Origin: Topomyia yanbarensis | Taxonomy: Eukaryota; Arthropoda; Insecta; Diptera; Culicidae | Assembly (NCBI RefSeq): GCF_030247195.1 | Contig: NC_080672.1 | Span: 310,690,627 to 310,754,626, forward strand | DNA: 64,000 bases | Reading direction: 5' to 3' | Shown here: piece by piece, positions 1 through 12,364 of the stretch | How positions within the stretch are numbered: position 1 is the first letter of the stretch | How the letters are laid out: each line of letters starts with the position of its first letter | Program-made: the position numbers and the translations under genes | The notes under the pieces: generated by a model | Databases searched by the model: none | Told to the model about the DNA's origin: nothing | What the model saw: the letters and a program-made list of their open reading frames with translations, nothing else

Positions 1-2613
1 CGCGTATACCTACAATGGGGATAATTCTGTGGCGTAAGCTAGTGAAAAGTGAAACTGTAGAAAACAAGGTCGGCAGATTGTAGATTACTTTAATGCATCT
101 ATTCTACAATGTTTGGATTCTTTTCAATTTCGATTTAGCAGCATGACCCCAGACTATAATCAAATATTGAATTATTGACTGAATGCATGCATAATAGAAT
201 CGCAACAATGAGTCATTAGGCACAAAAGAACGCACCCTTCTCATTAGGCCGCATAATGATGAGACTTTGGTAGCTACATGATGTATATGACTGTCCCATG
301 AAAGACATGGGTCTAAATAAAGTCCTAAGTATAGGAATGATGAAACTTTTTCAATGTGCAATGTTCCGACACATGGATCCGCATGTTGTGAATTTTTTTT
401 CCGTGGTGAGTGAAAGACCATGTACTTTGTTTTTGTCAGGTTCATGGAGAGGTGATTCCCGTTAAAATATTCTAGGAGGGTAGCAAGATCAGATTCAATG
501 TCATTAATAATAGACTGAACACTACAATGGGGATAGAACAGTGCTGTGTCATCAGCGAAAAGTCCTGGTGTCCCATGCAGTTTCAAATTTTCTATATCGT
601 TGATGAAAATCAAGAATAGCAAAGGCCCTATGTTGCTCCCTTGCGGGACTCCAATGTCTATCGGTCGTAAGGTACTGCGAGCGCCATTTATCACCACAAA
701 TTGTTTTCGTTCTGATAAATAACTTCTAATCAATTCGTTGGCAACACCTCTTATTCCATATCTATCGAGTTTGGCTAGCAAAATTCTGTGGTTTATAGTA
801 TGAAAAGCTTTCTTAAGATCGATGAATAAGCCTCCAACGATTTTTTGTGGTCAATGTTACAGAGCAATTCATCAATGAGCTCGGTAATACCAGTCACAGT
901 TCCACACCCTTCCCGAAAGCCATATTGAAGTTTATAAAGAACATTATTGGCACACAAAAAGTTTCGGTTGGTTAAGAGCTTTTCCAAAATTTTATTCAGT
1001 ACTGACAGGGTTGAAATAGGTCGATAATTCGTAGGGTCGTAAGAGTCACCAGATTTGAATACAGGCGTTACCTTAGCGATTTTCAAAACATTTGGATAAG
1101 AGTCCGTTACTATTATACGATTGAATAGTTTACTAATGATCACGGAGAGAGGTCCTATGTTGGCTTTCATAAGATCTGCCGATATGTTATCATGCCCCCT
1201 AATTTTTTTAACGTCAAGCTGACTTATGAGAATACTAACTTCACTTACACTAGCAGGTCTCAAAAAAATAGAATTGCTTACACTCTTTACTGATTTCAAG
1301 AAATCAAAATTGTTTTTCGGGAGATTATCGGCTAGGTTATTTCCAATCGTGGAGAAGAAACTATTGAACACTTCAGCAATATCTTGATCAGATTCAAGAA
1401 TGCTTCCATCGTTTTTTAATTTTATAGGTTCACTAACTTTGGTGCGACTAAAAATTTGATTTAATTTTTTCCACACGTTTGTATGGCTTGAGCTTTTTAG
1501 TATATTTTCGTAATAGTCACTTTTGCATCTCTTTTTGGCAATCTTAACTTTTTTTGAAACATGTTCTAGCATTTCAGCAGCTTGCGCATCGTGAGGATTC
1601 CTTTTGACTTTATCAAGATATTTATTCTTTATTTGTATCAAACGCCAAAGACTGAAGGTCATCCATGGACAGATTTCATTTTTAACTCTAACGGTTTTAG
1701 TAAACGTTCTGGTACAATCGGTCAACAATTTGTTATAGGTTGTAATAAGAATATTCAAGGTAGCTTCAACATCATCGGTAGTTTGAAAACTGTTTAAAAA
1801 TGTGGAGAATTGGCTCTGTAGCTTAACACGATCGACGATATTCATTCCCAGTTCCTGTTGCTGCTTTCCTAAATTCACAGGAAGAGACGAAATGACAGGA
1901 AGATGATCACTAATGTCGCTGTAAATTGTATGATTTTTCAACTGAGAAGCGGAGTCAATGGAGCAAATAAAATGATCCAAAATGTTGTTACTTATTGGAC
2001 ATGTTGCAACAGTATTTGTGCACACATAGCTGTACGATTCTAGTAATTGTTTGTATTTAATTACCACGTTATTATTGTGTAGATTGATTTGAATGTTCAC
2101 ATCGCCAGCAATGAAATATGGTTTAGACGGAGTAGAGTTAGATAACCAATTTTCTAACATATTCTGAAAAGTGTTGTAGTCAAAAGATGGTGGCCGATAC
2201 ACACCAATAACATTATACAGATGGCCGCGGAATTTTATTTCTAAATGAACGTAGTGCAAGCCATTGATTGTTTGATTATCTATCAATTTACATTCCAATG
2301 AATTTCTCACGAATACTGCTAAACCGCCTGACGAGTTATTACGACATGAGAAAAAAGGACGATAGCCAGGAATATTGTAAATGCCACAGTTCTCTTTCTT
2401 TATCCATGTCTCACCAATAACAATAACATCAATACCTAGCTTACATTCATTCACAAAGTAAATCACTTCATCAAACTTTTCAAAAACATTTAATCCTCTA
2501 ACATTCCACTGAGCAACATTTAAACAATTAGTACCATCCAATTCACATTTTTTGTTAAAATCATGCAAATTATCATAAAATCTATTTAAAATCATATTCG
2601 GTGTAGAATCCAT
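1..2613 (-). pseudogene. Non-LTR retrotransposon ORF2, CR1/L2-like (endonuclease + reverse transcriptase), broken
   Basis: This frame encodes the replication protein of a non-LTR retrotransposon. It starts with a true ATG at 2611-2613. An APE-type endonuclease comes first: QWNVRG near residue 37, GETW, GVYRPP, GDVN and SDHLPV. Reverse transcriptase follows, with TPVFKSGD, NYRPIS, GFREG, VPQGSNIGP and the catalytic FADDT (around 566-580). The frame shifts by one at the six-T run 841-846. The downstream frame reads on correctly (FIDLKKAFHTINHR) to an in-frame TAG at 104-106. Recognisable sequence (NRCIKVIYNLPTLF) continues past that stop to the left edge, so the true end lies outside the window. 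The endonuclease and RT style, and the ORF1 type next to it, suggest the CR1/L2 group. The clade is inferred from motifs, not a tree. Confidence 0.88.
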
Positions 2614-2656
2614 TTTTCATGATTGGCAACCCAAATTTTTAAGAAATTTCTGAAAT

Positions 2657-3098
2657 TTATTGTGTGCTTTTCTTCCGCTTAGGCGAAGGAGATTGCACAG
2701 AATTTGACGCACAATCAGGTGTATGTACTGGTTTCAAAAAATGTTTCATGACACGATTGAGATCTTCTCGAGTTTTTACCAATTCCGGCTTACTATTGTC
2801 ATCTTGTTTTATCAATATGACTCCACCCCTTCCTGCCCAAATGTGCTTCACGTTTAACAATTCTTGTGATTCCCTGAGTTCTTTGAGCAACTCCAGAGCT
2901 AATGGATATATATATAATGCCGTTAATGCCGCTTATCAGCTGGCACGACCAAAACGTAACTAGACCGTCATAGGACTTAATTAAAGGTGAAATTTGTTTG
3001 TTAGGCCACCCCCTTTTTAACACATCCAAATTTGTGTTCTTATTTTTCACAATAATACTGGTTTTCTTGCCACAGGTACAGATTCTTTTTAAAATCAC
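2657..3098 (-). pseudogene. ORF1 3' part of the CR1/L2-like element, frameshifted
   Basis: ORF1 ends at 2657-2659, 43 nt upstream of the ORF2 ATG, a normal spacing for this group. The last 77 residues (KELRESQELLNVKHIWAGRG, then a lysine/proline-rich tail KRKKSTQ) resemble the C-terminal part of CR1/L2 ORF1 proteins, where a Leu-Lys-Glu-Leu helix precedes an IW-x-R-x-G strand. The frame upstream (3098 to about 2915) reads IIVKNKNTNLDVLKRG and joins by a frameshift near 2910-2920. ORF1 proteins of this kind bind element RNA. Assignment rests on position and weak motif likeness. Confidence 0.6.
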
Positions 3099-3488
3099 AA
3101 TTTTTTCGTGACGAGAAACTTGGATCTGCCATAAAACTTGCCGCGAGCCGGGTCCTTGATGAATTTGAGATTCAAAATTTGCTTAAAATCGCGATTTTCG
3201 CATTTGATCAAGACGTCGATTACGACGCATTCATTAAGTTTCAGCAATACCTAAAGTCATAAAGCACGCGGGCTCGGATTTTGACCGCTGTTTGTTGTTT
3301 GGGGCTTAGGTTGGGTTGTTTATTGTCACGGTAACATTAGCAGTATTTTTGGAGTCGTCGTCGTCAACAGTATAGCATTTAGTAGCCAGTTTTTTCGTCA
3401 AATGATTATTAGAGATGTTGGTGCCAGTTTTGATTTTCCGAATAAGTTTTTCGGTAAGTTTAGTTGATGATAATCGCTTATGAAGCAT
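3099..3488 (-). other. Possible N-terminal ORF1 remnant, unresolved
   Basis: A 60-codon frame with a real ATG (3486-3488) ends in TAA at 3306 and is rich in Lys, Thr and Asp (TVDDDDSKNT). After it, 3110-3262 is open on both strands for about 50 codons. The minus reading contains FKQILNLKFIKDPARGKFYG and the plus reading contains IKLAASRVLDEFEIQNLLKI. I cannot say which, if either, is coding. Position suggests the upstream part of the ORF1 of the neighbouring element, but no motif proves it. Confidence 0.3.
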
Positions 3489-5400
3489 TCTCTATGAAGC
3501 ATAACAGTGGCTCAGTGGACGTACCTGAACCACAGAGAACAGACATATAAGCTAGACTAAACTTTTCTGAAAAACATGTGTAAGCATTTAAATGAAAATA
3601 CGTTAAAAATCACCATCGCATACAGGTTCGTATACATGATTCTCCTTTGTATCCAATTTTGCACGCAACGCCCGTATAGCGTTTGCTTACCGATCGTAGC
3701 GCTGGCTAGTGGCAAGTTGCTACTTGCTAGTGACATTTCAAATCAACAGTTTTGTTGCCGCGCAAACGAGATTGTTATTCATTGCCAGCCTTGTGTAAGA
3801 AATGCATTGCTGCATCGCGTAGGGAAGGTTAATGTTGATCTTAAAATCCCGAAAATGGAATGAAAAGAACACAGAAAAGGGATCACTCTGTCAATTTACC
3901 GACCTCCCGCGCCTAATTTACATAAGCGTGCCATACGCAGTCCGATTAGCTAGCTTTGGTTTTTCCTTCTCACTTGCTCAGCGGTTAGGATAGTAATAAA
4001 ATCTTAGAAAGCGGTACAAATGTAACCGCATACTTGTGAGCCCTTACGGGACTGGACTAGGATTAAATAACAATAATCTGTATTATGGTTAAATATGTCA
4101 GTCTTGAAGAGGCAGGGTCAAATATATAAGTAAATGCATAGGAAATTCGCCCTTCTAAGGCAACAGGAAATTTAAGTCGTATAATTGGAGAATAGGGAAA
4201 AACGTTTGGACTAACAGGGATAAATTTTCCCGCAGCGAAATATGAATCGCGCGGGCTACATGTAGCTTAAAGATAACGTTTGTAAATATTTTCTGAAAAA
4301 ATTATGTTTCAAGTTTCAAAGTTTTAATACTACAGACGTCCTCAACAAAAGAAAACTCCCTTAAGTAAAAATAGGAAAAAACAACGGCAGCAGGAGTTTG
4401 TTTTTCTAGTAGTTGTAGTTGGAATAATAATAAACGACGCGCTCGTGAAATTGTATATATCCGTCATGCAAAATAAGGTTTTCACTTAGGGGAGAGTGGG
4501 TACGCTTGATCCCACTTTTGTTTTTTTCACATAATTTTTAAGTGAAATAGAAAATTTGATTGCAAATATCGTTATTTTGCAGTCAATTCACATTGTAAGA
4601 GCTGTGAATAATATGTAAATCCAAACACCATGTCCTGTAAGTAATATGAACAGTTTTGAAAATCATGTCAAAATAAAGTTTTTGTAAAAATGTGTGGTAA
4701 CTTGTTCCCCTGCCCACTAGGGCTAAACAAACAGAGCACACTATGACTAATAGAAACGGAAGTTAGGCTAACCACCTCACCTGACAAACTAACTACTAAG
4801 ACTACCTTTTTAGATTCACGACAAGCTTTAACACCAGCAGAAAGTGAAGCCAGATATTTGTGGTAAATCAGTGACTGCCTTTTCCAACTTTCAATAACTT
4901 ATATCAAAATTTGTTCGCGAAACAAACATTTTAGTTTAATTTATACTATCGGGTACTTTATGTAAGTGATTATTTCTATTCCTATGCATTTGTGAAGAGT
5001 CTGTGAGAGTTAATGATAGGGATCAGGAGTACCCAGTGTTACAGGGATCGAAGGTACCTGTTGTATGAGGCGAACGAAATTTAGTTTTTTTGTAGAAGTT
5101 GTGTAACTATTTCTTCGAAAACGTGTTTTTCTAGAGCAGCACTTACAAAGTAATTGTAGTTGAAAATATTCATAAATAATTTGTTCGACGAACTCATAAA
5201 ATCGATCAAAAGAATCGTAAAATGATCTTCGAGATGAATTTTAACCTATATTTTCAAAAATATGATACAACTTTGCCAAAACAAATTTAATACATTCGAT
5301 TTGTTTTTTAAACATCATAGACTACCAAATATGTCATTTTCTCTTTATATTGTTATAACTTTTTATGTTTAGATTATGCGATATGGAAGGGGAATCAAAT
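3489..5400. other. Unassigned AT-rich stretch
   Basis: No convincing gene. A plus-strand frame at 3576-3863 has no recognisable motif. Near 4490-4515 (ggggagagtgggtacgct) and 5020-5070 there are G-rich strings with 'gggatc' that look like the edges of a MITE, but I could not define ends or a target duplication. Confidence 0.3.
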
Positions 5401-5410
5401 ATCCTCAAGG

Positions 5411-5810
5411 ATGAAGTGTCCTCACTCTCTCCTACTGTTAATGCTTATCTTGGGCCGCCCAAATTTCATATTATCTTTGTCTTTAAGAATAATATTTGAA
5501 TTAAGTATATTACTGGACACTTTCTCGCTATCCATCGTTAGATTTCTAAACTGTATTTTCAGGCACCTAAAGCGTCTTCTAGTGGCCGAACTCTTGTGAT
5601 ACTTCTGCAGTGCACTGTAATATATACGGACTCTAGTAATAACAAGTGTCGGCCTAAAAATCCTTTTTTTACCTTCGATGTACGTACTCGCCTGACCGGC
5701 GCCGGTATTGATCAATATAAAACGTTGGATTACCAAGAGTTGTACATTGAATGATGATTTGTTACTCCGAGGCGTTATCATCTACTACCGATCAATAACG
5801 GAGTTGCAAC
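5411..5810. repeat. Open on both strands; ends in a GCCGGTATTGATC-type repeat block
   Basis: The segment is open on the minus strand for 119 codons (5422-5781) and partly on the plus strand, with no family recognised on either. Bases 5695-5715 (ggcgccggtattgatc) and the downstream 'aacggagt' match blocks at 61360 and 63598-63720, so this is probably a third, diverged copy of that dispersed repeat rather than a gene. Evidence is by eye only. Confidence 0.35.
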
Positions 5811-7300
5811 CCAGATTTTATTAGTGATGACACTTTGCACTACTTTGTGATCGAAAGTTAGCAGCTGCCGCAGAAGTGAACTAATTTTCATATGCTCGGT
5901 TGCTCGTTCCGTTAGCAACACTGGGCAAAACGAAAATTTGGCAGAAAATTTTTATTTTTTGTTCTATTCTGGGAACAGCCCACAATACTGTCATCCCAGT
6001 ATAGCAGTCTTGGTATACAGCCCTGCAGTAAAGGCTCTGTCGCAATCAAACAGCTACAAATGATGGTATAGACATATATAGAATCATGGATCCACATAAA
6101 AAGGGTAACTTGAAAAAATCAACCTAAAAGATTGCCTAAAAACCATATAAAAATTACACAAGAAAGATTTCAGTGTTTATCGAAACATCGTTTCTAGCAG
6201 ATGTTTTGAAAACCGGCATTTTACTTCAGAATTATTTGGCCCCACCCGATTTTTTTTTCTGGCTTCGTGCTTGTGTACTAATATCCTTTCTTCAATAGAA
6301 ATACAAAACTGTAACGTGACAGATTTTGGTTGTAACGTAACAGATTGTTGACAATATTCCATAACAATGAAACAAAATTGTTTTTCAGGAAAACGATTTT
6401 TCATACTCTTCGTAGTTTTCGGAGCTTCACTTAAAACTGTGTTCACGCAAATTCGGGGGCCCACGGAACAGACTTTTCTATTTCGTCGGGTAATCTCAAA
6501 ACTATCTGTGAAAATTGGGTAACGTGACAGGCGCGTTAAAATCCCAATAAAGCGATAACAGTTCTTGATAAAAAAGGCTCTCTGTTGAAAAAATGAGGGT
6601 TTTAGGACCCAAATAATGTAATTTTATCGTTTTCTGTCCTATGAAATATGCGTAAACTTGTAACGTGAAAGACAAAAGCCTTCACCATACGAATTTCAGT
6701 AAGTGCCTCTTGGTCTTCGTTTCAACACGCTACTTTTTTGTTAAACTTGTCCTTTTCATGATATTTTTAAAATGAACCCTCCAGTAAATGTGTACATCTT
6801 AAGGCATTGCCAATAAAATTTTATTTTTAATTATCAAATAAGTTTGGGTTTTGGGAATTTAGCACCTTTATTTTATGACACTTCTACTATATTCGAAAAG
6901 TTGTACATTTCTTGTAGTTTTTCTTACGTATAAATTCAGGAATTAAACAAAATCTATGCTCCTTTAATAAAAATAACAAACTAGGTTCTAGGGATTCATC
7001 CTTATCAAATTTTATCATTTTGCCATGCTTGTATTTCTATTTTTAAAAACCTCTCTTAACATTTTAAAGTTATCCATAGTCAAAGTTATCTTCAGAAATT
7101 CGAAAAACCGGATCAGTACTATTTTCAAATCTAAAATATGTACACCGGAAATGTAAAAAAACAGTTCAGGTCATATTAGTTACCTCAATTTCAAGGTATC
7201 TATCCCTAGGAACACATTCAAAGTTCGTAAATGAAGTCTTCATAATCTCGGTAACCATTCCGAACACGATATGGCTAATACAAAAAAACCCGCACCGCTT
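5811..7300. other. Unassigned AT-rich stretch
   Basis: Short frames only, no family likeness, no structured RNA seen. The phrase 'gtaacgtgacag' recurs with small changes near 6313, 6333 and 6520, hinting at a decayed low-copy repeat. Confidence 0.3.
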
Positions 7301-7559
7301 AACCGCTCCTACCAACCACAATCTGTTCGATGATGCAAAACTATTATGCTATCCTAGCCGGAGGCTGACTCTGTCATTACCGCACATTACGGGTAGACTA
7401 CCCCACCACCACAAAGATCACGGCCAAACAAGTTCAACCAGTTGGCGAAGAAAGGTAGGTATGTGCTGTCTCCGGCGCGCCATAAAGCATAACCTTATTC
7501 CGTAACTTCAACACAAACGACGAACCATTATGCCTCACTTTTACAATAACACACAATCA

Positions 7560-7740
7560 AAGCGCTCGCTCGCTCGCTCGTTCACAAGTCAGAGAGTCTG
7601 TGTAGGTATTCCGTTCATTAGGTCAACCGAGAAAAGGTGAACGAACTCTTTCGCCGTTTGTTTGTTGGTCCCCCAGTTCGTAGCGGAGACGGTGGCGCGG
7701 TGAGCTTTCGCGAGAAAAGCTCAGCTCTCTCGATCGTCGC
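7560..7740 (+). promoter_or_regulatory. GC-richer promoter-like stretch with a possible non-coding first exon
   Basis: A CGCT run (7562-7580) is followed by 'cacaagtcagagag', which could hold an initiator, and then a GC-rich block ending in gcgcg|gtgagc, a strong splice-donor-like string (GT at 7700-7701). Base composition differs sharply from the AT-rich flanks. This is what a 5'-UTR exon of a host gene with a long first intron would look like, but no downstream exon in the window can be tied to it. A 62-codon frame at 7804-8032 is open on both strands and is probably chance. Confidence 0.25.
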
Positions 7741-9760
7741 CGCCACCGGAATGACGTGTAGCTTTTTGATTAGAGTTAGAGTTTTTAGCTGATATTTTCC
7801 TGATTAAAAAAAGGTTCGTATTATAAACCGGGAATACCCAATCTTGCTTGTCCATGGATTAAAGTGGATCTCCGGCAGCACAAAGTCGGCCTCGTATGCC
7901 AGTCCAGACCGCAACCTACCAGCACGTATGCGACGTATGGCCAAAGAAAATAGAGCGAACGATCGCGGCTGGTCAATGAACTCCACACTCACTCCGACCG
8001 AGAGTTGGAGGAGATTGGCACAGGACGGATAGTGGTTGGGCTTTTTTCGCGCTCTTTCAGCAGCGGCTGGACAGCGAGGAGTGACCTAATTTGTGACCAG
8101 GGCACGATTGTTCGCACTTTCTGGAGTGGTGGAACCTGAGGAGAAGAGAAGATCAATTGGAATATCGTGCATTGACCAAAAGGCCTTGTTTGTTGGAACG
8201 TTTCTTAAAATCGATTAAAAATTGAGGTTGGTTTCCCGGATTAGAACAAATTTTCAAACGACCACAAATTGAATCTCATACAATCAGCTGTGCTGAGCAT
8301 TTTGTGTTAAAAGTTTCTGAGATTTCTGGATCTGACAAATCAACTTGAATATGTCAACTAACTGATTAGTTCGTTCATTATCAAAGTTTTAGATTCACTG
8401 GAAACAAAATTTAAGTAATCGTTAGTGAGTTTCGATAAACAAACGAATTGTGCTCTTTCATGTAAATTCTAAACATTGAAATATGTGTAATCGCGTACAC
8501 TGATCTGGCGTTCCAGTCTCGTCCAGAAAACAAACCTGTTGTCAGTAGAATAGTTGCAGAAGTGCTGGCATTGCCTGGCATGCTGAGTTAATTTCGACAT
8601 ATGTCGAAAAGAACACCAAAAAAGTTGAGCTACTTCACCTATAAATTTATTCCTGACTTGAGTACATTTTCAATTTTGCAGGCAAATGTGTCCATGACTC
8701 GTTTAGGTTTTAGTGTCGTCATGTTCAGACAAATTATGAACTTGCATACCAAAAATCTTTACTAATCCGCTATGATCAAAATATCTACGTTGGGTTCCCC
8801 TGGAAAAAACCCATGTTCCGGTCATTCAACTGCGATAGAAAATAATTTACGTCAGAAGCCTCCAACCCTTCAATCCTAGACAACAGCATTTAAATCTCCA
8901 CCAACCATGGAAAGTGTTCTCGAGTGATTCGCAACCATCCAAACATACAGATGGACCGCTTCCTTTCTCTTTCTTTATCACTTTTAACCAGCCGAGAAGG
9001 TGCTTCATTAATCATTAAAATACATAAATCAATTATCGGCATTTTTCTCGTTCAGCATTTGCCGGATTTGCTTCCCGTGCCCCACCCTCCGGAACGCACC
9101 CATTCACGAGTCCGTTCGCTTGGCCGCCCAAGAATCAATCTCGATTTCTTTGTTCTACGCTTGACCAGTTACTTTCACATCACGGTACCGTAAGAACGAC
9201 TGCCACTCCCCACCACTTTCCATACAAGCACCAAACGAACGCTCTACGTTCGACGATCAATGATCCACGCAGTCGGAGCACAATCCGAAACTCTTTCGTG
9301 CTCTGTCACTGGTGGGATGGTGGGTATAGGAACCGTCTGGAGTCGAAAGAGGAGCCTCAATAAAAATGCGGAAAAGAGAAACGAACGAGCTCGCGCAGAT
9401 AACTGTAATATAACAGTGAATTTTGTAACAGATACGCGATGACTGATTACGGTTTTACGACGGCGACGACTCTAGTTTTGGACTTTGTAGAGAAGAAGGT
9501 AGAAAAAGAGGCTTTCTTTTCGTTGTGCTCATAGTATGTGGAATGACGAAGGAAAAAGCTCGCTGAGTAATGTGGGATTGGGTAGTCAGAGTGGGGTAAA
9601 AGCATAGCTCTCATTGATTGAGATGCGTCCACATGAAACAGAAGAAGCACAACAGAAAACAGATTTTTGCTACTCGCGGTCATTGAACTCGCGCATATTC
9701 GAACTCGAATCGCTTGGAGTGAGTGTGAAAAGGCCTTGTCAAGATATTGGTTGATTCGAT
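7741..9760. other. Unassigned; mixed composition, possibly regulatory
   Basis: No gene recognised. GC content rises again at 9060-9330 and 9650-9800, with CpG-containing strings and short frames on both strands that match no family I know. This may be intron or upstream regulatory DNA of a host gene outside the window. Confidence 0.25.
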
Positions 9761-11267
9761 CAGAGAATTTGGTGCGGTGCGATGTGATACCAATCAGAGA
9801 TGGTGAATGGGAGAGATGGATGATTACAAAATAGTAGACATAGGAACATATGATGTTGGAAGGATTGAGTTGGTTCCTAAATTTAGATATATGTGGGCGA
9901 GGATGCCAACCTTCCAGATTTATCAGGATTCTCCCGGATTTTCAAGCGTCGTGCTTTTTTTTTGATTTATTGATCCAGATTTCAGAGAACATAAATTACA
10001 AAAATGCGCTGTTGATTCTTAAATAACTTTTTGACAATAGCTGGAAACATAACATACCAAAGTTTCTTCGCTGAAAGTCAACAGAATTTTGCCGAATTTT
10101 CATAGTCATAGACGAACTTTGTCACAATGAGACAATGATATTATGTATACCCCAATAGATCGTTGATGATCAGAGTCCGAAAAATCAAATCTTAAAAAGA
10201 TAGTTTTACTTAGAAGTGTGTGTGTCACTTATAAGTGAATGAATCCAATTAGCAGAACGTAGAACGCTTGCAAATCTTCTTTTACGAAATAAAATGACAC
10301 TGGAGGTTGCAATGATGTGCGCAAAGATTATTTGGAAATACTCATATCAATAAATAATCCTACAGCATAAAATACTCTTATTTATAGTACTACGCTTTCG
10401 AACTTTCTTCCCCTCACTACATGATGAAGCAATAAAAAGCACATATTTGTATCATACATACTCACACTTTATTAATCACGCATATATCTAATTTTTAATA
10501 AAGATAAAGATTTTAATAAAGTGGAGAGAAAATAAATTAAAGGGGGTGTCGATCTTACCCCTATAGGGTGTCGGTTTTACCCGCAGTGCCTACAAAAAGT
10601 CACTTTGTTTTCCAAGTTTTACAACCAATAATTTTTAATGAAATTAATTTTTCGAAGCGCTGAAAAAATTAAGTCTTGTTAAGAATTTTCTGAAGAAGAA
10701 TTGTGCATTAAAATTATTATTTTATTGGTTTTGTGGCAACCTAGAAAAAGTGTTAAGCTTAAGGTGTCGGTTTTAACCATAATTCCCCTACGTCTTTCCA
10801 TTCATGTCTTCGGGTAAACTTATGTCTTATCTGCACACTTAAAAATATTTACATCTCGCAAGATGCACATAAAAGGAGCGTCACAATTTACTTTAATTTG
10901 CATCCAAGAACATGTAAAAATGCGCTTTGTTTCAGGCCCGTGCGCAAGGGGAGGGTGTTAGGGGTTCAAACCCCTCCCAGGAGAGTTTTGGATTACTTTT
11001 GAAGACTTCTTAACCCTCCACAGTGGCACGACTTAGAACTAAAGGTGGACTAAAGTCCAAACTTTACCGTATCGGTTCAAATAGGACGTTTTTATGTAAT
11101 TTAGGTACGCTGAATTCGTTTTTGATATTAAAACATTTAAAAAATGAACATTTACCATTCATTAGGGTGTCTCAAAAATATTTTTTTCGAAATCGTTCTT
11201 AAAATTTGCGTATATTAATTTTCGTGTGCTAAATCGTTTTTTATATTAACACTTGTAAAAAAACCTG
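9761..11267. other. AT-rich stretch with a MITE-like block at 10530-10800
   Basis: Near 10537-10580 the string 'gggtgtcg..ttaccc' occurs twice, and 'ggtgtcggttttaacc' recurs at 10762-10777. Its edge ends in 'attcccctac'. This looks like an old MITE without definable ends. At 10935 the string caggcccgtgcgcaagggg resembles a hAT terminus but has no matching duplication. Confidence 0.3.
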
Positions 11268-12364
11268 TTTTAATCCACCTAGCGGTGCAATTTTGCCTTT
11301 CGCATTTCTCTAAACTATGGCACGGAGGCTTTTTATGTTCAACATAATTGTGGAAATGTCCATTACATTCTTAGTACACTTTGCACTTATACACAATGGC
11401 ATGCCAGCCACGAACTTAATGAGCTACGTGTCACCGGTGAAACACTTGAAACAAAAAAATATCATACTCCATTAACCTAATCAGCATTAGATCAATGTTA
11501 TCTGCTTGCTAACTCATTTTGTCATGCGGGGGTGTGTGGGTAAGGAGGGCGAAAGTCCCATGAACGAACGACTCCCTAGCTTAAATTGGTATGCTTTGTG
11601 ATATAGTGGTGGTTTAAAGATGATAGGGTTGAAAGGGAGGGGTATGAGGACTAGATGGGGTGGTGGTCTGAGGGGTGATTTAAAGAGATTTTTAAAGGAG
11701 GAGAGTGAACAGTAGAGGGAGGGGGTGTAACCCCTCTCCGTAAACCATCAACTACGCCCCTGTTAAAATCCAGAAACCTTATGCGAGTCGAAAAAAATTA
11801 AAGATGATGGGGTTGAAAGGGAGGGGTATGAGGCCGGGATTAGGTTGACGTTTTTCAGAGTGATTGCATAACCTTTCTATATGAGAAAGGCAAAAATGTG
11901 CCAATATCCAAAAAAAGTGAATCGTCGTCAAATTTTTTTTCGAGTGTGCATCAAATCTCGACGTTTCATGCACCTTGAACACATTTAGCATCAAAAATAA
12001 AAATTCTATTTTTAATTTTTCCTATAGTTTATATGAGAAATTTCTGAAACCCGTAATTCCGGAACCAGACTTCCGATCGATCCAAAATTCAATAGCAGCC
12101 GATGGGAAGGTTGCACCTTTCATTTGAGACTAAGTTTGGGCAAATCGGTCCAGCCATCTCTGAGAAAAATGAGTGACATTATTCGACAAATACGCACATA
12201 CATACACACACATACACACACATACATACACACACACATACAGACTTTTTCCGATCTCGACGAACTGAGTCGAATGGGATATGACACTCGGCCCTCCGGG
12301 CCTGGATTAGGTTGACGTTTTTCAGAGTGATTGCATAACCTTTCTATATGAGAAAGGCAAAAAT
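11268..12364. repeat. Dispersed repeat, copy A (TTTAATCCACCTAG ... GAGAAAGGCAAAA)
   Basis: The copy starts tttaatccacctagcggtgc and ends tatgagaaaggcaaaaa. The terminal block reads inversely as TTTTGCCTTTCTCAT, which resembles gcaattttgcctttcgcat near the start, so the ends are weakly inverted. The 3' block (ggttgacgtttttcagagtg through gagaaaggcaaaa) occurs twice, at 11841-11896 and 12311-12364, and a 'ttgaaagggaggggtatgag' block also occurs twice (about 11629 and 11813). This indicates an internal duplication or nested copy. A second copy lies at 61567-63117. The flanks carry the same 'cattagggtg-ctcaaaaat' phrase (11158 and 12371), so it sits inside or beside another old repeat. Confidence 0.65.
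12191..12243. repeat. CA/CATA microsatellite
   Basis: Imperfect (CATA)(CA)n tract within copy A of the dispersed repeat. The second copy (near 62963-62998) has a shorter ACACTC/ACACA tract in the same place, so the microsatellite belongs to the element and varies between copies. Confidence 0.8.

Noticed and set aside
5422..5781. 119-codon minus frame
   Set aside because: No ATG-linked context or family motif, and part of it overlaps a dispersed repeat.
7804..8032. 62-codon frames on both strands as a gene
   Set aside because: Overlapping frames of equal length on both strands with no motif.
10935..11760. Possible hAT-like element with ends caggcccgtgcgcaagggg and, inversely, caggggcgtagttgatgg
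   Set aside because: The ends match poorly beyond CAGG and no 8-bp duplication flanks them (ctttgttt against ttaaaatc).
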